DNA of 64,000 nt from Theristus sp. LFF4_11 (Eukaryota > Nematoda > Chromadorea > Monhysterida > Xyalidae), in NCBI GenBank assembly GCA_030248135.1, contig JASANC010002461.1, positions 1-64,000 of the forward strand. The letters are read 5' to 3'. Below the pieces are notes generated by a model. It saw nothing but the letters and a program-made list of their open reading frames with translations, was not told where the DNA came from and did no database searches. The position numbers and the translations under genes are program-made. This document shows, in pieces, positions 1 through 12,359 of the stretch; the first letter of the stretch is position 1, and every line of letters begins with the position of its first letter.

Positions 1-14
1 CGCATCCGCATGAT
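1..14 (-). repeat. Possible terminus of another composite satellite element
   Basis: The first 14 bases are the exact reverse complement of the left terminus (ATCATGCGGATGCG) of the composite elements at 17025 and 46275. If real, a further inverted copy lies just left of the window. A 14-base match could be chance. Confidence 0.35.
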
Positions 15-1249
15 CATTGGCATAGCCACGTGCACCTGGTTTATTTGTCCTCCACTCGCTATTCATTGCATCAATATGCCTGTAATCATGGCATCACTCT
101 CCATTTGTCATTGCCGATGTTCGTTTTTTATAAAATCAATAAAATAATTTTCAGTTTAAAAAAACCATCAACAAAAAAACAGTAGGGTAGTTGTATTTTA
201 AGCGTGGATGTGCCAAATTCAATTACTGGTACATATTGTACATGACACATGTAGCTTTTTAAAATATGAAACTGCGACTTTTTCATGATGATTGTAACTA
301 TGGTCCAAAGGCTAAACTATAACAATAATTACAAAACAGCAACGTTGAATCTAAATATTAATACATTGCATTGTTTTTATAAGGCCGCTGATACACTGTA
401 CGCTACAAACTGATGTTGCGTTTCAATATATCAATATGCCAAAATGGCATGACGGTTTATTCATTTGACGAATGGTACAATCAACAGATCAAAGCTTTTT
501 TAAACAGCACTATTAAAACCATGCCCGCCGCACAAAACACGCTGCGGAAAGCCGCAAACTTGCGGCAACCAGCACCACACCATTGTACAGCGTATACCAC
601 TCGCAATTGCTCACGAATGCACGTGCACCCGTAAATATCGTGTTTCACATGGTGTTGACATCAGCATTATTAAAATGATCAGTTGAAAAACAGTGTGGCT
701 GCTGCACACGTAGATTTGCGCAAGCGTCCGCACCGTTTTGTGGCAGCCGCACCATGCTCCATGACACCGTCGCACGGGTACGATTAAAAACGACATTGAA
801 ATCACCGTGAACTGAACTGGTTCGAACCGATGAAACAATAAAAATCGCAGCAAAAAACGTTTTATAAAAAAAATCAAATACGGAAATGAATCGAAAAAAG
901 TTTCACATTTTCGCAAGGTACAGGGAAGAAACGGTTTATTTTACGTTGGCAATGTTTGCAGATAAATTCGATTGATCGTCCTTCACAAAGATAAAATCCA
1001 ACGTCATTATAGTCTCCGAATGTCGGTAACCGTAACCGCGAAGCAGCTTCACTAACCGTGCCGTCTCCACTGCGTTCCTGACAAATACAAAAAAAGCGTA
1101 ACATGAATATCATAATATCATACAGTGATATGGTAATCACAAATGGCTCTTTTGCAAATAAAGCAATCCTTTGTGTGCCTGTGGGGTTCCGGTGTTTTTC
1201 GACAGAAATGAACAATCTCTGTGCTCTATTTATAAATACAAAAATAGCG
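15..1249. other. Intergenic, no gene recognised
   Basis: AT-rich sequence downstream of the minus-strand methyltransferase gene that ends at 1250. Short open frames on both strands have no recognisable domain and no clear splice context. I see no coding feature here. Confidence 0.5.
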
Positions 1250-4200
1250 TCACCGAATGCACGGATTGCACTCAATCTGCAGCAGCGGCATGCGCATTTT
1301 CGGCCAGTCAAACGAGGCGAGTATGCTCGGCTCGTGGCCTTCAACGTCGATCGTCATCAAATCGAACTCGTACCAGCCGACCGCGTCCAGCACCGCGCGA
1401 ATCGGCACGCACGTCACGTTGAACGCTTGCTTTTGCTGGCGGTTCGGCTGTACATTTCGGTGTTGTTCTTATTATTGTTTGGTGTTCTGCATTTTTAGAC
1501 TTGTAGAGCAGACAATAGTTCCATGCTTGATGCAACAATTCAAAATTGACGAAATGTCCCCTGCCGTGTCTTACAGCAATTCCGAGTCCCCACGTCAAGC
1601 ATGAAACGGAATATTTTCCTGCACGACATTCGCGCATGAAATCGCAGAGGCAGAAACAATACAATATCGTAAAACCATGCGTCATTGTTGAAAAGAATAT
1701 GACAGCAAGATTCAAACCTTGAGTGAGATACCCGGGTCCATTTCGTTGCCTCCGTAAATCAACCGGCTAGTCGGTACGGTGACGTTGCTGAGACAAGCAT
1801 TAAGCACGTACGCATGGCGATATTTTGCTTTCAGACTTGCGAAGCTGGCCGGCGCTGCTTCGACGAGAATTCCAGTCCAGTTGTGACGCAGCTCCAGGGT
1901 GAGCGAGTTTGAGTATTCTTCGCCGTCGAACGCGCCGACCTGTCACAGAAAGACGATAAAGTAATGATTTGATAAAGCGATTTGAAAAAAAACTGAACCA
2001 AAATACTAAATATTCGCGAAACTGTGTCTTTTTGCAATCAGTTTTTGGGAACAACAACAAAAACCATAATTAACTTCTTGATGTACGTCGAGTAGAAAAT
2101 TCATTGCAAAATTTATTTTACCTCGAAAAAGCGTCCATTGCGTTTATAACCTAAATGTTTTGCCAACAGACGATTCGTTTGGCCATACTGAGAATAGTCA
2201 GGTTTATTTGGATTCTGTAATCGTTGTGGTTCTACATGCGGTGGAATGATGTGGTCTTTGACCCACTGAACTGAGACAGCGTAATCTGCAGACGTTGTTG
2301 GTGTTGCTGATTCCATTGGGTCGGTTGCGTGCTGAAGAAATTCAGAATATTTGAGAATTTCTTCTCACAATTTTAATATATTTTACATAATATATTAAAT
2401 AATATTATCTAAAAATGCGGAAGGCGCATATAAAAGGAGGAATATGCTTTGCGTAAGCAGTGAGAAACTTGGCTTGACAACTATTTTCAAATCTCTGATG
2501 TGGCACACGGATACAAGTACATAAGAGTTATATTTTTGCGCCGCGTTTGTTTTGCTGAAAAACGTACAAAATCTTGAAAACCGTTTTTCGATTGTCCTCT
2601 TCAGTTTAGTTGGAAATCACAGCATGTACGAAATTCTGCAAAGTGTGCAGAAACAAAAAAAATTAAGACTGCAAAGCTTAATTGTTGACGTACGGAATGG
2701 CCGAGTAAACATGGCAGCTTTTGAATTTGAATAAAGAAAAAAGACGTTCAGAAACCCATTGTGTACCAAATTTGACGTGTTTTTTTAACTAATGGATTCT
2801 TCGTGCTATCATGTTCATTCTTTCTCCTTTGCACATATAATTGGGAATTCTGTTGGCATTTTCTGAAAAAGACAACTCCTAGTCTGTGACTGATCCCACC
2901 TTGATGGACTGCCTTATTAGTTCGGCCATACTGTACGTACGCACGCACCAGTGACAAAATGTGTTGTCTTCCGTTGATTTTCATCCTCCTCTCCCAGTTC
3001 CAAAAACCCGAAGGTACTAAAATCCTGTGGATTGTTGTAGGAAGAGTGTGGATGTTGGCTCAACCGTCCGTCCCGTGAACAATTGCCTTCACCATTACCT
3101 CTGCGCAACGCTTTGTCGTGGGCAAAGCAGTGTCAGTGATCCAAGATCTAATCTCTATTTTAGTGGTTTTAGGTCACCATGCATCGAATGTGAACGCTTC
3201 GTTTGTCGAAAAAGTAAGAGGGTTACCATGTGCAACCGAAATAATGAATAAACGGCGCAAAAATATGGCTCTTATGTACTTGTATCCGTGTGCCACATCA
3301 GAGATTTGAAAATAGTTGTCAAGCCAAGTTTCTCACTGCTTACGCAAAGCCATATTCCTCCTTTTATATGCGCCTTCCGCATTTTTAGATAATATTCCGA
3401 CTTTTACATAAGCCCCAAAAATTGAACAATATTCAGAATTCGTTGATTCTTCCGTACTTCCCATTGGGCATCAGCGCACAGAATTTTTCCATTTTTCGTT
3501 TTGGAGAGATGTCGTCAGCTTCCATAGCCGATTTACCCGAAATCGTCACGATTCGGTATCAAAAATTGCTCACATTAGAAATTTAACCCAAAATCCGGGA
3601 TCAGCGCATTGAATTACTCTGGACTACACGGGTTTCCAGTTTTTTTGTTTTTAAACCGGTTTCGCCAATTTCCGCGGCCAATTCGCTCGAAATCGTCACT
3701 GTCAGCATACGCCAATGTCCACGGCCGATTCGCCCGAAATCGTCGAGATTCAGTATGTAGAGTGCTCACATAAGAAAACTAACCCAAAATACGTGATCTG
3801 CGCATTGAATTACCCTGGAAAACACCCATTTCTTGTTTTTCGTTTCTGGACCGATTTCGCCAATTTCCACGGCCGATTCGCCCTAAATCGTCACGATTCG
3901 GTAACTAGAGTTGCTCACAGAAGAAAACTAACCCAAAATCCGTGATCAGCGCATTGAATTACCGCGGACTACACCAGTTTCTCATTTTTTTGTTTTTGGA
4001 CCGATTTCACCCAATTTCCACGACCGATTCGGCCGAAATCGTCACGATTCAGTATCTAGAGTTACTCACATAAGAAAACGAACCAAAAATTTGTGATCAG
4101 CGCATTGAATTACCCCCAACTACACCATTTTCCCATCTTTTGTTTTTGGACCGATTTCGCCAATTTCCACGGCCGATTCGCCCGAAATCGTCACGATTCA

Positions 4201-5465
4201 GTATTTAGAGTTGCTCACATAAGAAAACTAACCCAAAATCCGTGATCAGCGCATTGAATTGCCCCGGACTACACCAGTTTCTCATTTTTTGTTTTTGGAC
4301 CGATTTCGCCAATTTCCACGGCCGATTCGCCCGAAATCGTCACGATTCAGTATCTAGAGTTGCTCACATAAGAAAACTAATCCAAAATTCGTGATCAGCG
4401 CATTATATTACCCCCAACTACACCAGTTTCTCATTTTTTTGTTTTTGGAACGATTTCGTCAATTTTCACGGCCGATTCGTCCGAAATCGTCACGATTTCA
4501 GTTATTTAACTGCTATTCCTTTATTTTTTTAAATAAAGGTCAAATTCAAACTCTCCGCTGTTGGTTACCCCGGAAACTTTGTCATTTGTCAAATAACGGT
4601 TTGTTTCATGCGCAGAAGTCGCAAATACACGTCAAAATACGCGTTTTTCGTCATTTTGTGCAAAAAGGCTAAATTTTAAACCTTTTGGAGCATCGTAGAA
4701 AAAAATGAATGCGAAATTTGAAAAATTTGGCATCTTTTACCCTAGGAAATGTTTTTATCATAACAGTCAGATTTTTCTTTATATCACTGAAACTGCGTAC
4801 ACATTTTATGACATGACCGAAAAAAAGGGGTATAGAAGAATAAGAAACAGCGAATTCAGAATCGATGTTTTGCGCACACAGCGTGTATAGAGGATCACCA
4901 CGAAAAAATTTCTAGTGCACAGAGCATACCTATGGATTATCTACCTGTGTGCAGGAGAAAAATTTCTCAGCTCCTTTTTTGCTCACAATGCGAGGCACAG
5001 AAAGTTTGGAATTTACGCGCGAGCGACAGACGGGCCATATTATGTCTCATCCGCTGTCCGCTGCGCTGCGCTTCGCTCGCGAATGGACATGATATTAATA
5101 TTTTAATATAATATATATTTTACATTTGCTGCCAAAAAACTTCGGCGACCTGATGTTTTTTCAGCTTCCAAACTGTTGATCAGAAGATTACTGATCAAAG
5201 ATTACAAAATATGTTTAACAACTTTTAACCCTTTTAACAACACGCACATACTGTCAGTCAAACACACCGTGAAAGCTTGTTGCCGAACGTGTTCAGCATG
5301 CAACGTTGCGTTGCTCAGCATCACCTTGCTCTTCAACATGTCCACAAACGCAGGATGCAATGACTGAATACTGCTGTCTTTGCCACGGTAATACACGAAC
5401 ACGAGCACAATCGCAGACGCCAACGCAACATTCACAGCGCAGAGTGTGCGATTTTGAGTGCGCAT
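1250..5465 (-). CDS. FkbM-family methyltransferase A, membrane-anchored
   Basis: Predicted S-adenosylmethionine-dependent methyltransferase of the FkbM (Methyltransf_21) family. Exons on the minus strand are 5465-5325, 2331-2122, 1939-1718 and 1447-1250. All junctions are GT-AG in phase 0, giving about 256 residues. Residues 9-26 are hydrophobic after a short MRTQNR start, suggesting a type II signal anchor with the enzyme on the lumenal side (inference). The body has the family pattern: DYSQYGQT (92-99), then GAFDGE (119-124, SAM-binding loop) with SNSLTLE and WTGILVE, then DVEGHE (225-230), the acidic strand-end motif, and LLQIECN before the stop. Joining exon 1 to exon 2 across a 3-kb intron is inferred from matching phase and position; that intron holds a composite satellite element (2404-5093). 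Length is slightly short for the family. The substrate is unknown; sugar O-methylation is the usual role of relatives. Exons 2-4 are very secure, exon 1 less so. Confidence 0.83.
2404..3393. repeat. Non-autonomous element with ~150-bp terminal inverted repeats
   Basis: Ends are ATTATCTAAAAATGCGG and its complement. The inverted arms run about 2404-2550 and 3245-3393 and contain TATAAAAGGAGGAATATG near the outer ends. Each end has a small ATGCG/CGCAT hairpin about 10 bases inside. Related copies lie at 19650-20680, 24753-25157 and 48359-49394. The interior has no convincing ORF. Confidence 0.8.
3410..4500 (-). repeat. Satellite B array (~149-bp unit), about 7 units
   Basis: Tandem units of the 149-bp satellite in inverse orientation to the arrays at 17.9 and 47 kb. 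Units are recognisable by GGCCGATTCGCCCGAAATCG, TGCTCACATAAGAAAACTAA and GATCAGCGCATTGAATTAC. They are more diverged from each other than in the 18-kb array. Confidence 0.85.
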
Positions 5466-6695
5466 TGCTCACTGCGGTCATTCTACGATTGGTTGTTTGA
5501 ATCCGTTTGATGAATTCTGAAAAGAACTTGTGCACTTCTGAAACAATGACTTGTATGACAACTGGATGCTACTTTGTACTGAATGGGATTGTATGGCAGG
5601 AAATTTTGCACTCGGCAAAATCTGGCTTGATCAAAACTCTCTCTTCGCTATTTTGAAACGTAGCATCATACTGGCTCTGTGTTGTTGTTATGCCTACCGA
5701 GAAGTGGCGTAGTATTTGCTTGCTATACTGCTATTCACATTAAATTTAGGATTTTCCACGCAATGTGTTCCAGCTTCCAACTGTGTGGCCGGCGACTGAG
5801 CAGATGAGCTTTGCTTTGGATAACCCGTTCAGTCACAATGGCACTGAACCTGTCACTTTTAGCCATATCCAAAAACAGCAAACAACTGAAGCGAAACTTC
5901 ACTCAAACAGCTATGTACACGGTCACTAAATACTGCTTCATGAATGCCTCTTAAGGCTATTTTCATGCTACACTGGCAATCTAGGCTGCTTACCCATATG
6001 GTGAAATGCTTACCACAAACTGACACACATAGCAGAATTTTTAAATAAAGTACCGAGGCGTGTGTCTCATCAAGCCGTCGCACAACTGTGCAAATTGCTC
6101 AGCTACCCTGCAGCTCGCACGATCGCCAGCACAGAGGCTCGGGCGAGGGATCAGTCGTCACGGATAACATTATTATGATTGATAATAGTTGCGTGATGTC
6201 CTTTCAAATAATCGTGAAGTGATCGCAACTTTTCTAACAACTTGTTTCCAACATGAATAAATTTTGCTTCTCTTTGTTTTATCTCAATTAATCAATCAAC
6301 TATCAAGGTAATATTCACATTCACATTCAAGTACAGGTTTGTATGTGTTTATATGGAATATCCTCGGCACACAACCGAAAAATTTCAGTTTGCTGCTTTT
6401 CAGAGTTCGTTGCAGCATGATAACATGAAATAAAAATTTTCAATCTACTCCATTCATTGTTCCATACTTCAAATACAATGTACCGCATTGAAATTTCACA
6501 TTTACAAAAAAACACCGATTTCTTAAATTACATACATATGTACATTTTTTTCAATGTTCAACCAATTTTTCGAAAAATGTAATCAAGCGACATAATGGTG
6601 CCCACGTGGCTATACCTGTACTTTTTCAACAAATTCAACAGAAGGCTTGTTTGAACGTCATTGCTGAAAAGAAAAACAGTCTGCAAGCAAATTTC
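5466..6695. other. Spacer between the two methyltransferase genes
   Basis: No gene recognised. At 5917-5955 there is a half copy of the hairpin repeat found complete at 12360-12433 (CACTAAATACTGCTTCATGA). Otherwise AT-rich sequence. Confidence 0.5.
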
Positions 6696-8559
6696 TCAAT
6701 CAAACTGAACATTGTGTGAACAGACGTACTGTTTGCAAGCGTTGCATTCGATCTGCAACAGTTGAATATTCATCTTATTCCAATCCATCGATGCCAGCAC
6801 GTTTCGCTCGTGTCCCTCGACGTCGATGATGACCAGGTCAAAGTCGTACCAGCCAACTGCGTCGAACACAGCACGTGCGGGCACGCAGGTCGCGTTGAAT
6901 GATGCCACGCCTCTCATGGCCGGTGGTCGCTATGCTCAAAAACGTTTTTTTGAAAAAAGTCACGCAAAAAATTGAAATATTGAGTCACGCAAAATATTGA
7001 AATATTGAGTCACGCAAAATATTGAAATGTTGAGTCACGCAAAAACTAACCCGCAAAGAAACACCAGGATCTTTGATGTGTTCGCCATAGAACTTTGCTT
7101 GGGTTGGTCTTGCGACGTTGCTCAGACATGCATTCAACAAGTAGGCATGTCGATGCTTGGACTGCAGCGTGGCGAAACTGTCAGGGGACACTTCGACTAG
7201 TATTCCAGTCCAGTTGTAGTGGAGTTCCAACGTTAGCGAATTTGAGAGGATCTCACCATCATATGCACCGACCTGAGTCAATATGGTTTTTCAATGTTTT
7301 TAATTGATCATTGAAAAATTTCATGTTTTTCTCTTGGAATAGGGGTTTTCAGCAAGCACGTTTTGAGCGCGTCTATTTTGCGTTCGTTACGAGCAGCCTG
7401 CTGGGTAGCCTCGGAAACTTTTCGCAATTGCAGGACCATTTTATCAAGTTTTGTTCAGTTCTTTGTTCAGTTAGAAAATGTGTGAAAAAATTGCCAGGGA
7501 AATTAAAAAAGGTTCAACCAACTTCTCTTCAGACGTTTTGCGGTCGTTATTTCTCGACATCGACATGCTAGTCCAAGATATTCTTGGAATTACCCACTTT
7601 TGAATTGCTAATTTTCACAACATTTTGCAACCGAACTGAACCGTAAACTGAACAACGAACGAACAGAACTGAAATGGTTTTACCAGCGTGGAGCGCGGCA
7701 CTGCGCAACCCGCAACAGATTCAGTGTTGAACTTATGAACTCATGGAGTCGTGTGCATGTGACCTTTGGGGACTTTTGTGTTTGACGGACGGATTTGTCC
7801 AACTTTTGCGCTTAATGACCGTGGTCATGCACGCGCGCGCTGGAAGCACAGGCTTATTCAATATGATAATGACTGCATGATAAAGTGAGGCGGTAGCCTT
7901 TGATAGCCCGATCTAAAAACGTGCGCTTCACCGCGCGTGTTGCAATACGTGAAGCGTGCTGTTTTGTTGCTTCATGAATGTGTGCAGCGAAGTGACGCAC
8001 GCGCTCCATGAATGGCGCTTTTTAGTGGCGCATCGCACAGTTGAATCAACGGGCTTGCCTCAAAATAACGGCCGTCTCGCTTTCTGTTCAAATGCTCTCG
8101 CAGCAGAATGGACGTCTGTGCGTACTGCGAATAGTCATCGTTGATTGGGTTGATCAATTGTTGCTTTTTCGAGCTTGGTGCAACCAGGTGCTCCTTCACC
8201 CACTGAACGCTTCGTTTGTAGTTTGTGGATGCTCTCGGTTTTGCGGCTGAACGGCGCTGCTGAATAAACGACGTTTGATGGTACTTTCAATTTGCTGAAA
8301 GGTTTCATGTTCTTTTTAAGCTGAACATTTACAACTGGAAGAAAATCAGCGACTGGCTGGGTGGGGTATCGAGGAAGCCAAAAAGCTAATCGGCAGCCAA
8401 ACCTGCGTGTGCGACACTTGCATTGAAATTCTGCTCGTGTTTTTTTTGGATCGGAACTGAATAACTTCGATGATTGTGTCTGATTTGGCGATGACGTATG
8501 AATGACGCAAAAATAGAAAACGTGACAATGAAAATGGTGACTCGAACGAAAGTTCGCAT
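6696..8559 (-). CDS. FkbM-family methyltransferase B, paralogue of A
   Basis: Tandem paralogue of methyltransferase A with the same exon structure. The secure core exons on the minus strand are 8259-8059, 7272-7051 and 6929-6696 (stop). The middle exon is exactly 222 bases in both genes and carries GAYDGE, SNSLTLE and WTGILVE. The last exon carries DVEGHE and LLQIECN. The donor after the first core exon (8059) is GC rather than GT (GAG|GCAAGC), while gene A uses GT at the same place. The N-terminus is uncertain. A plausible anchor exon is 8559-8403 (MRTFVRV, then a long hydrophobic stretch), followed by 8334-8285 (KKNMKPFSKLK). Joining the latter to the core would need a 25-base intron. Expected role is SAM-dependent methylation of an unknown acceptor at a membrane. 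An alternative is that the real 5' exon lies elsewhere. Confidence 0.75.
6955..7046. repeat. 25-bp tandem repeat in a methyltransferase B intron
   Basis: About three and a half head-to-tail copies of GTCACGCAAAATATTGAAAT plus ATTGA. They fill most of the short intron between the last two exons of methyltransferase B. Confidence 0.85.
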
Positions 8560-10458
8560 ACCTTAAAAAAAAAATCTTGACCTGATCCACTAATGTACAA
8601 GAAGAAATAAAACAACTGTTCTGATTTGCAAGAAGAATCGGCTCGTTTTACGCAGCCTGCAGAAGCGACTGCATAAAAACAAGTTACAATTGCAATTGCT
8701 CATTGCACATACGAGTTTGTATTGGTAAAATGCGGCACAATGAATTGATTAATGTTTGTCTGCCTAATCGTTTTGTTTACCGATGACAGCGTTTTATTGA
8801 TTGTTCACCGCTCATAATAGGAATAAGCATAAGCTAAACGAATAATTTTTCTAAAGGTCCCATTATTTCGGTCCCAAACGATTGGTTACATTTTTACCGA
8901 AATTTCTTGAGCAGTTTGGCGAGCTACAATGCTTTAAAGAAATTACTATTTATGGACCACCCTGTACTTGATTCACCTTGTATTGATTCGTGAAGATTAA
9001 AGACTCTGAATACATTGTTAGGTTTGGCATGAAAGACGTCATAAGCGTATGTGAACAGGTTTTGCCAAAAATTCGTTAATACTACGGTAATTTTCTACAC
9101 CCTTCTCATTTAAGTAACTTCTAAACGTTTACAAAATATTTCTGCATAATAAGTGCATGCTCTCAAGTACTTGCATGTTTTCTCATACCAATTTGCGCAC
9201 GTTTTTTTATACGTCAGGAACGCAACAATTTTTTTCACTTTTTCTCGTGTGTTTTGTGCGTAAATATTTGTGATGGTTCGCAACCCATTTTTATTAAAAC
9301 AAATTTGAAATAATTTCAAAAAATAATCATGAAAATTATCTTAGTAGGTACATGTATGTGCATGGGTGCCACTTTACCAATTGCAAGCAAAATAGTATTA
9401 CAAAAAAGTTTCAGCTTAGTTAAAATAAAATAAGATGACACACAGGTACAAAAATAACGAAGCTGACAAATGTGAACGTCTTTCTAATTCTAAAAAAGTT
9501 CATTTTTACACGCCAATGCATGTTACAGTGCTGGTAAGTAGTGTGTACACTCGTACATAACTCGGCAATCACTGACTTTTTTATCTCAATGTTTGTAAAT
9601 AATTCTTAACTGTGAATAAAAACAGGTAAACAATTTATGACGTGAGATATCTAGAAAAAATACCTACAAATCTGTGCGTGTTCTGTATAATTTTTATTTT
9701 ATAAATATTCATTTTTCTTTTATTTGCTCCAAAAGATGTTTTTCAATGATGGTTCAATGTTTTAAGAGTCAAATTTTTTACCGAATCCTATAGCGAGTCC
9801 TTTTGCTAAACAATGTTAAAACGCCTAAACATATAATCTATATTTCGAAGGTCGTGATGTTGGATTGATTGAAGTCTCGCAGCATGCGGTAAAACATGTG
9901 GTTTGCCACCAGAGACTTTTTGCCTGTTATTATGTTGCATGTTTTTATGTTTCTTAGTTCTCTTGTCGAAACCAGCTGGCTAAACTTTGTCTGGCAATTT
10001 TCGACAATTCAGTTTCAAACACGAGTCATACAAAATTATTTTTGCCCAAAATGCTTGTAAGCGCATTTCACAAATTGTTTTAAAAACTATCAAAAACTGT
10101 GATGATACGTGTGGTACTGCTGTGTACTGTGGGTTGTCATTAGACAAACTGTTAAAGGCGGTATGTTTGCGTCAAACGTTGTATTGTATTGTTGCTTCTT
10201 TTGTTTGAATATTTTTTGAAAATTTCACAAACAATGATGCCTTTCTTTTTCCCTGTCACGTTCAATCAAAACCAAAGAAAATTTTCAATTTTGACAAACT
10301 TTCCCACATCAACAAAACTGTTTTCCGTGTTTTTCAGAACAAAAAGCGAGACCAGCAAGAAGCAGCGGAACGTGATGTCGAGCATTATTTAAAAATATTA
10401 CTACTGTAGATCCCGAGTGTTTCACGTTCGACAGTCTGTTTGTGCGCACCAAACCAGG
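8560..10458. other. Intergenic, with a mariner-type end fragment
   Basis: AT-rich, no gene recognised. At about 8950-8966 the sequence GGACCACCCTGTAC matches the right terminal repeat of the mariner at 12562-13246, with no partner terminus visible nearby. It is probably a solo or truncated end. Confidence 0.4.
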
Positions 10459-12225
10459 ATGCGATCCGCCCTAAATTGCGTTTTCACAGTCGCCTTCGTG
10501 ATCGGCACATTGCACGTCGGCATGTTGCACTGCTACGACGAACGGCTCTCGTTTCGAGTGCAGAAGCATCACCCATGCACAAAGGAACCGTTGAAGAACG
10601 AAAAGATTCGCTTCGGCACCAACGACGACTCGCCGGTGGTCGAGGTGCGAGGGAAACCGGGCTGCTACACGGTGAAAGGAGACGTGACCGTGCGACGGCC
10701 GATCGACTCGAACATGCAGGTGCGTTGCAGGCGAACACGCTGATCGTTTTATTACATGCAGGCGAACGCTAAATGAAAGGCAATCAGCTGATTGGTTGGT
10801 GATCACCGTGATGCTTGCTGTAGCCTGTGCAGGCGTTTGCTATGGTGGTGGAGTCTGTCCTGCACTGAAAGCACCAACCAATCAGCTGATTGCCAATCAT
10901 TTGGAGTTCGACGGCACGCAAAAGTTTTTGCATCCTGCACTGAGCCGCAATAAAAAATTCGTGAAAGTGACTGTACGGGAGACTCCGCTTTTTGTCTAGA
11001 AGCTGTTTTTCTGCACTTTAAGAACGTTTACACTCGGTTGCACAGATATACGTCGAGTTGAGACACAGACCGGAGCTGATTTACCCCCCAGAGCCGTGTC
11101 GACGAACGAAGGACGAAACACGCTGCGGCGGAATCGGTTCGTGGTAGGTTGCTGCTTGCTGATGCCATTTTGTCCCATTTGATTTTTTGTGCAGCTGGCT
11201 TACTGTTATTATGCATATCAGAAAACTCAAATTGGAGGAAAAATGTGATAATTGGCTTTAACTGGCACGTCGTATCAAAAAAAACTTTCTTTTCAAATTT
11301 ATGTTGATGGATCAAGTCACCGATCAGAACCGCGTTTCCACTTGCACTTTTTCAGCGTCTACTGCCAAGGTTGCCACGAGCTGAAAAAACACGAAGAGGT
11401 GGTGGATTTAGCGAAAGTCAGTTTAACTAAAGCCGGCAAGCCGCTACAGTGCGGCGGCAAAATTGAACGCGGCATACACGAAGATATCGAGTTGAATTTC
11501 TGCGTTCCAACAAAGAACTCGTACATCGAGGCGTTTGGCGAGGATGCCACGTTTGATCGATTCGCCGAAATTGCGGTGCGATTTTTTTCAATCACTTCTA
11601 ATTTTGTTGACAAGATCGATCGAATATTCATTTTTCAATAAAAAACAAAAAAGATTTTTATCGACAATTTTCTACTGTATTATCATTTTTTGGTTCTGCG
11701 ACACAATGCGTCTGCAGACGTACGAAGGACGTTGGGTTCATGCTTGATGCGGAAATTGAAAATTGCCCAGGTGACCAGTTCGTATTTCAGAGACTCGAGC
11801 CACTTCACCAATTTTTCAAAGCCCGCGTCATGCAGTTTTGTATGTGCGCATCGATCGCAGAACCAAAAGAAAACAGAATAAACGATTAATTTTTTGATAA
11901 AAACCATCGTTCCTTCAAGATCAAAGTCGGATATTTTCGTTCTCTTTTACAGTCGCTGTACAAGGAGAAACGCTCCGTGACGGTGCTGGTGAAAATCTTC
12001 ATGTTCGACTTTCCAATAACGCGCATTTTCGCGCAACACCAATGGGAGGAGAAAGTACAACGGCGTCAGGCCGGCATCGAGGCGCACGAGCCGCTGCCGG
12101 TGGAGATTTACCGCGAGTTAACGTTCACGAAATTCATTCACAACGACAGTCTGTTCATGGGCTGTCATGTGCTGGGCGGCACGGCGAGACTGCAGAAGGT
12201 GAAGGATAGAAGTCGCAGCGGATGA
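10459..12225 (+). CDS. Secreted cysteine-rich protein, family not recognised
   Basis: Four plus-strand exons: 10459-10719, 11046-11143, 11356-11575 and 11953-12225 (stop). All junctions are GT-AG and phases match, giving about 283 residues. The start MRSALNC is followed by a hydrophobic stretch to about residue 25, a likely signal peptide, so the mature protein is probably extracellular. About a dozen cysteines follow, including the dense motif RCGGIGSCVYCQGC at about residues 111-124, then QCGG, NFC and MGC. The central part has strand-like DVTVRRP and IYVELRHRPE patterns. I do not recognise the family; a small-lipid-binding or immune-like fold is possible but unsupported. The C-terminal KVKDRSRSG could be intron read-through, because LQK|GTGAAG is a possible donor near 12198. 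A MITE lies in intron 1 and another in intron 3. Confidence 0.72.
10771..10901. repeat. GATTGGTTGG-family MITE
   Basis: Short inverted-repeat element. The left arm has GGCAATCAGCTGATTGGTTG and the right arm CCAACCAATCAGCTGATTG. It lies in intron 1 of the secreted-protein gene. It is one of roughly ten family members in the window. Confidence 0.85.
11692..11864. repeat. TCGCAGAACC-family MITE
   Basis: Inverted ends GGTTCTGCGA and TCGCAGAACC enclose about 150 bases. It lies in intron 3 of the secreted-protein gene. Relatives are at 35578-35758, 41344-41620, 44893-45056 and about 60724-60893. Confidence 0.75.
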
Positions 12226-12359
12226 TTGATTCAAAATCAGAAGATTGCGTGATAAATTCGGGTAAACAGCCTTCATGGTTTTTATGCCGTATTGTTTTGT
12301 TATGTAACGTAAACTGCTGTTTTGTCCGTCCAGGTTTATGCGTGATTCGCTGTATAAGT

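Larger units (their letters stand above)
2404..5093 (-). mobile_element. Composite satellite element, copy 1 (inverted)
   Basis: Inverted copy of the composite found at 17025-20680 and 46275-49394. From left to right it has a unit with ~150-bp inverted repeats (2404-3393), a satellite B array (about 3410-4500), one or two decayed satellite A units (near 4560 and 4735), and the GC-rich end (about 5030-5093, ATTATGTCTCATCCGCTGTC-like). It lies in the first intron of methyltransferase A. No coding capacity is seen. Confidence 0.7.
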
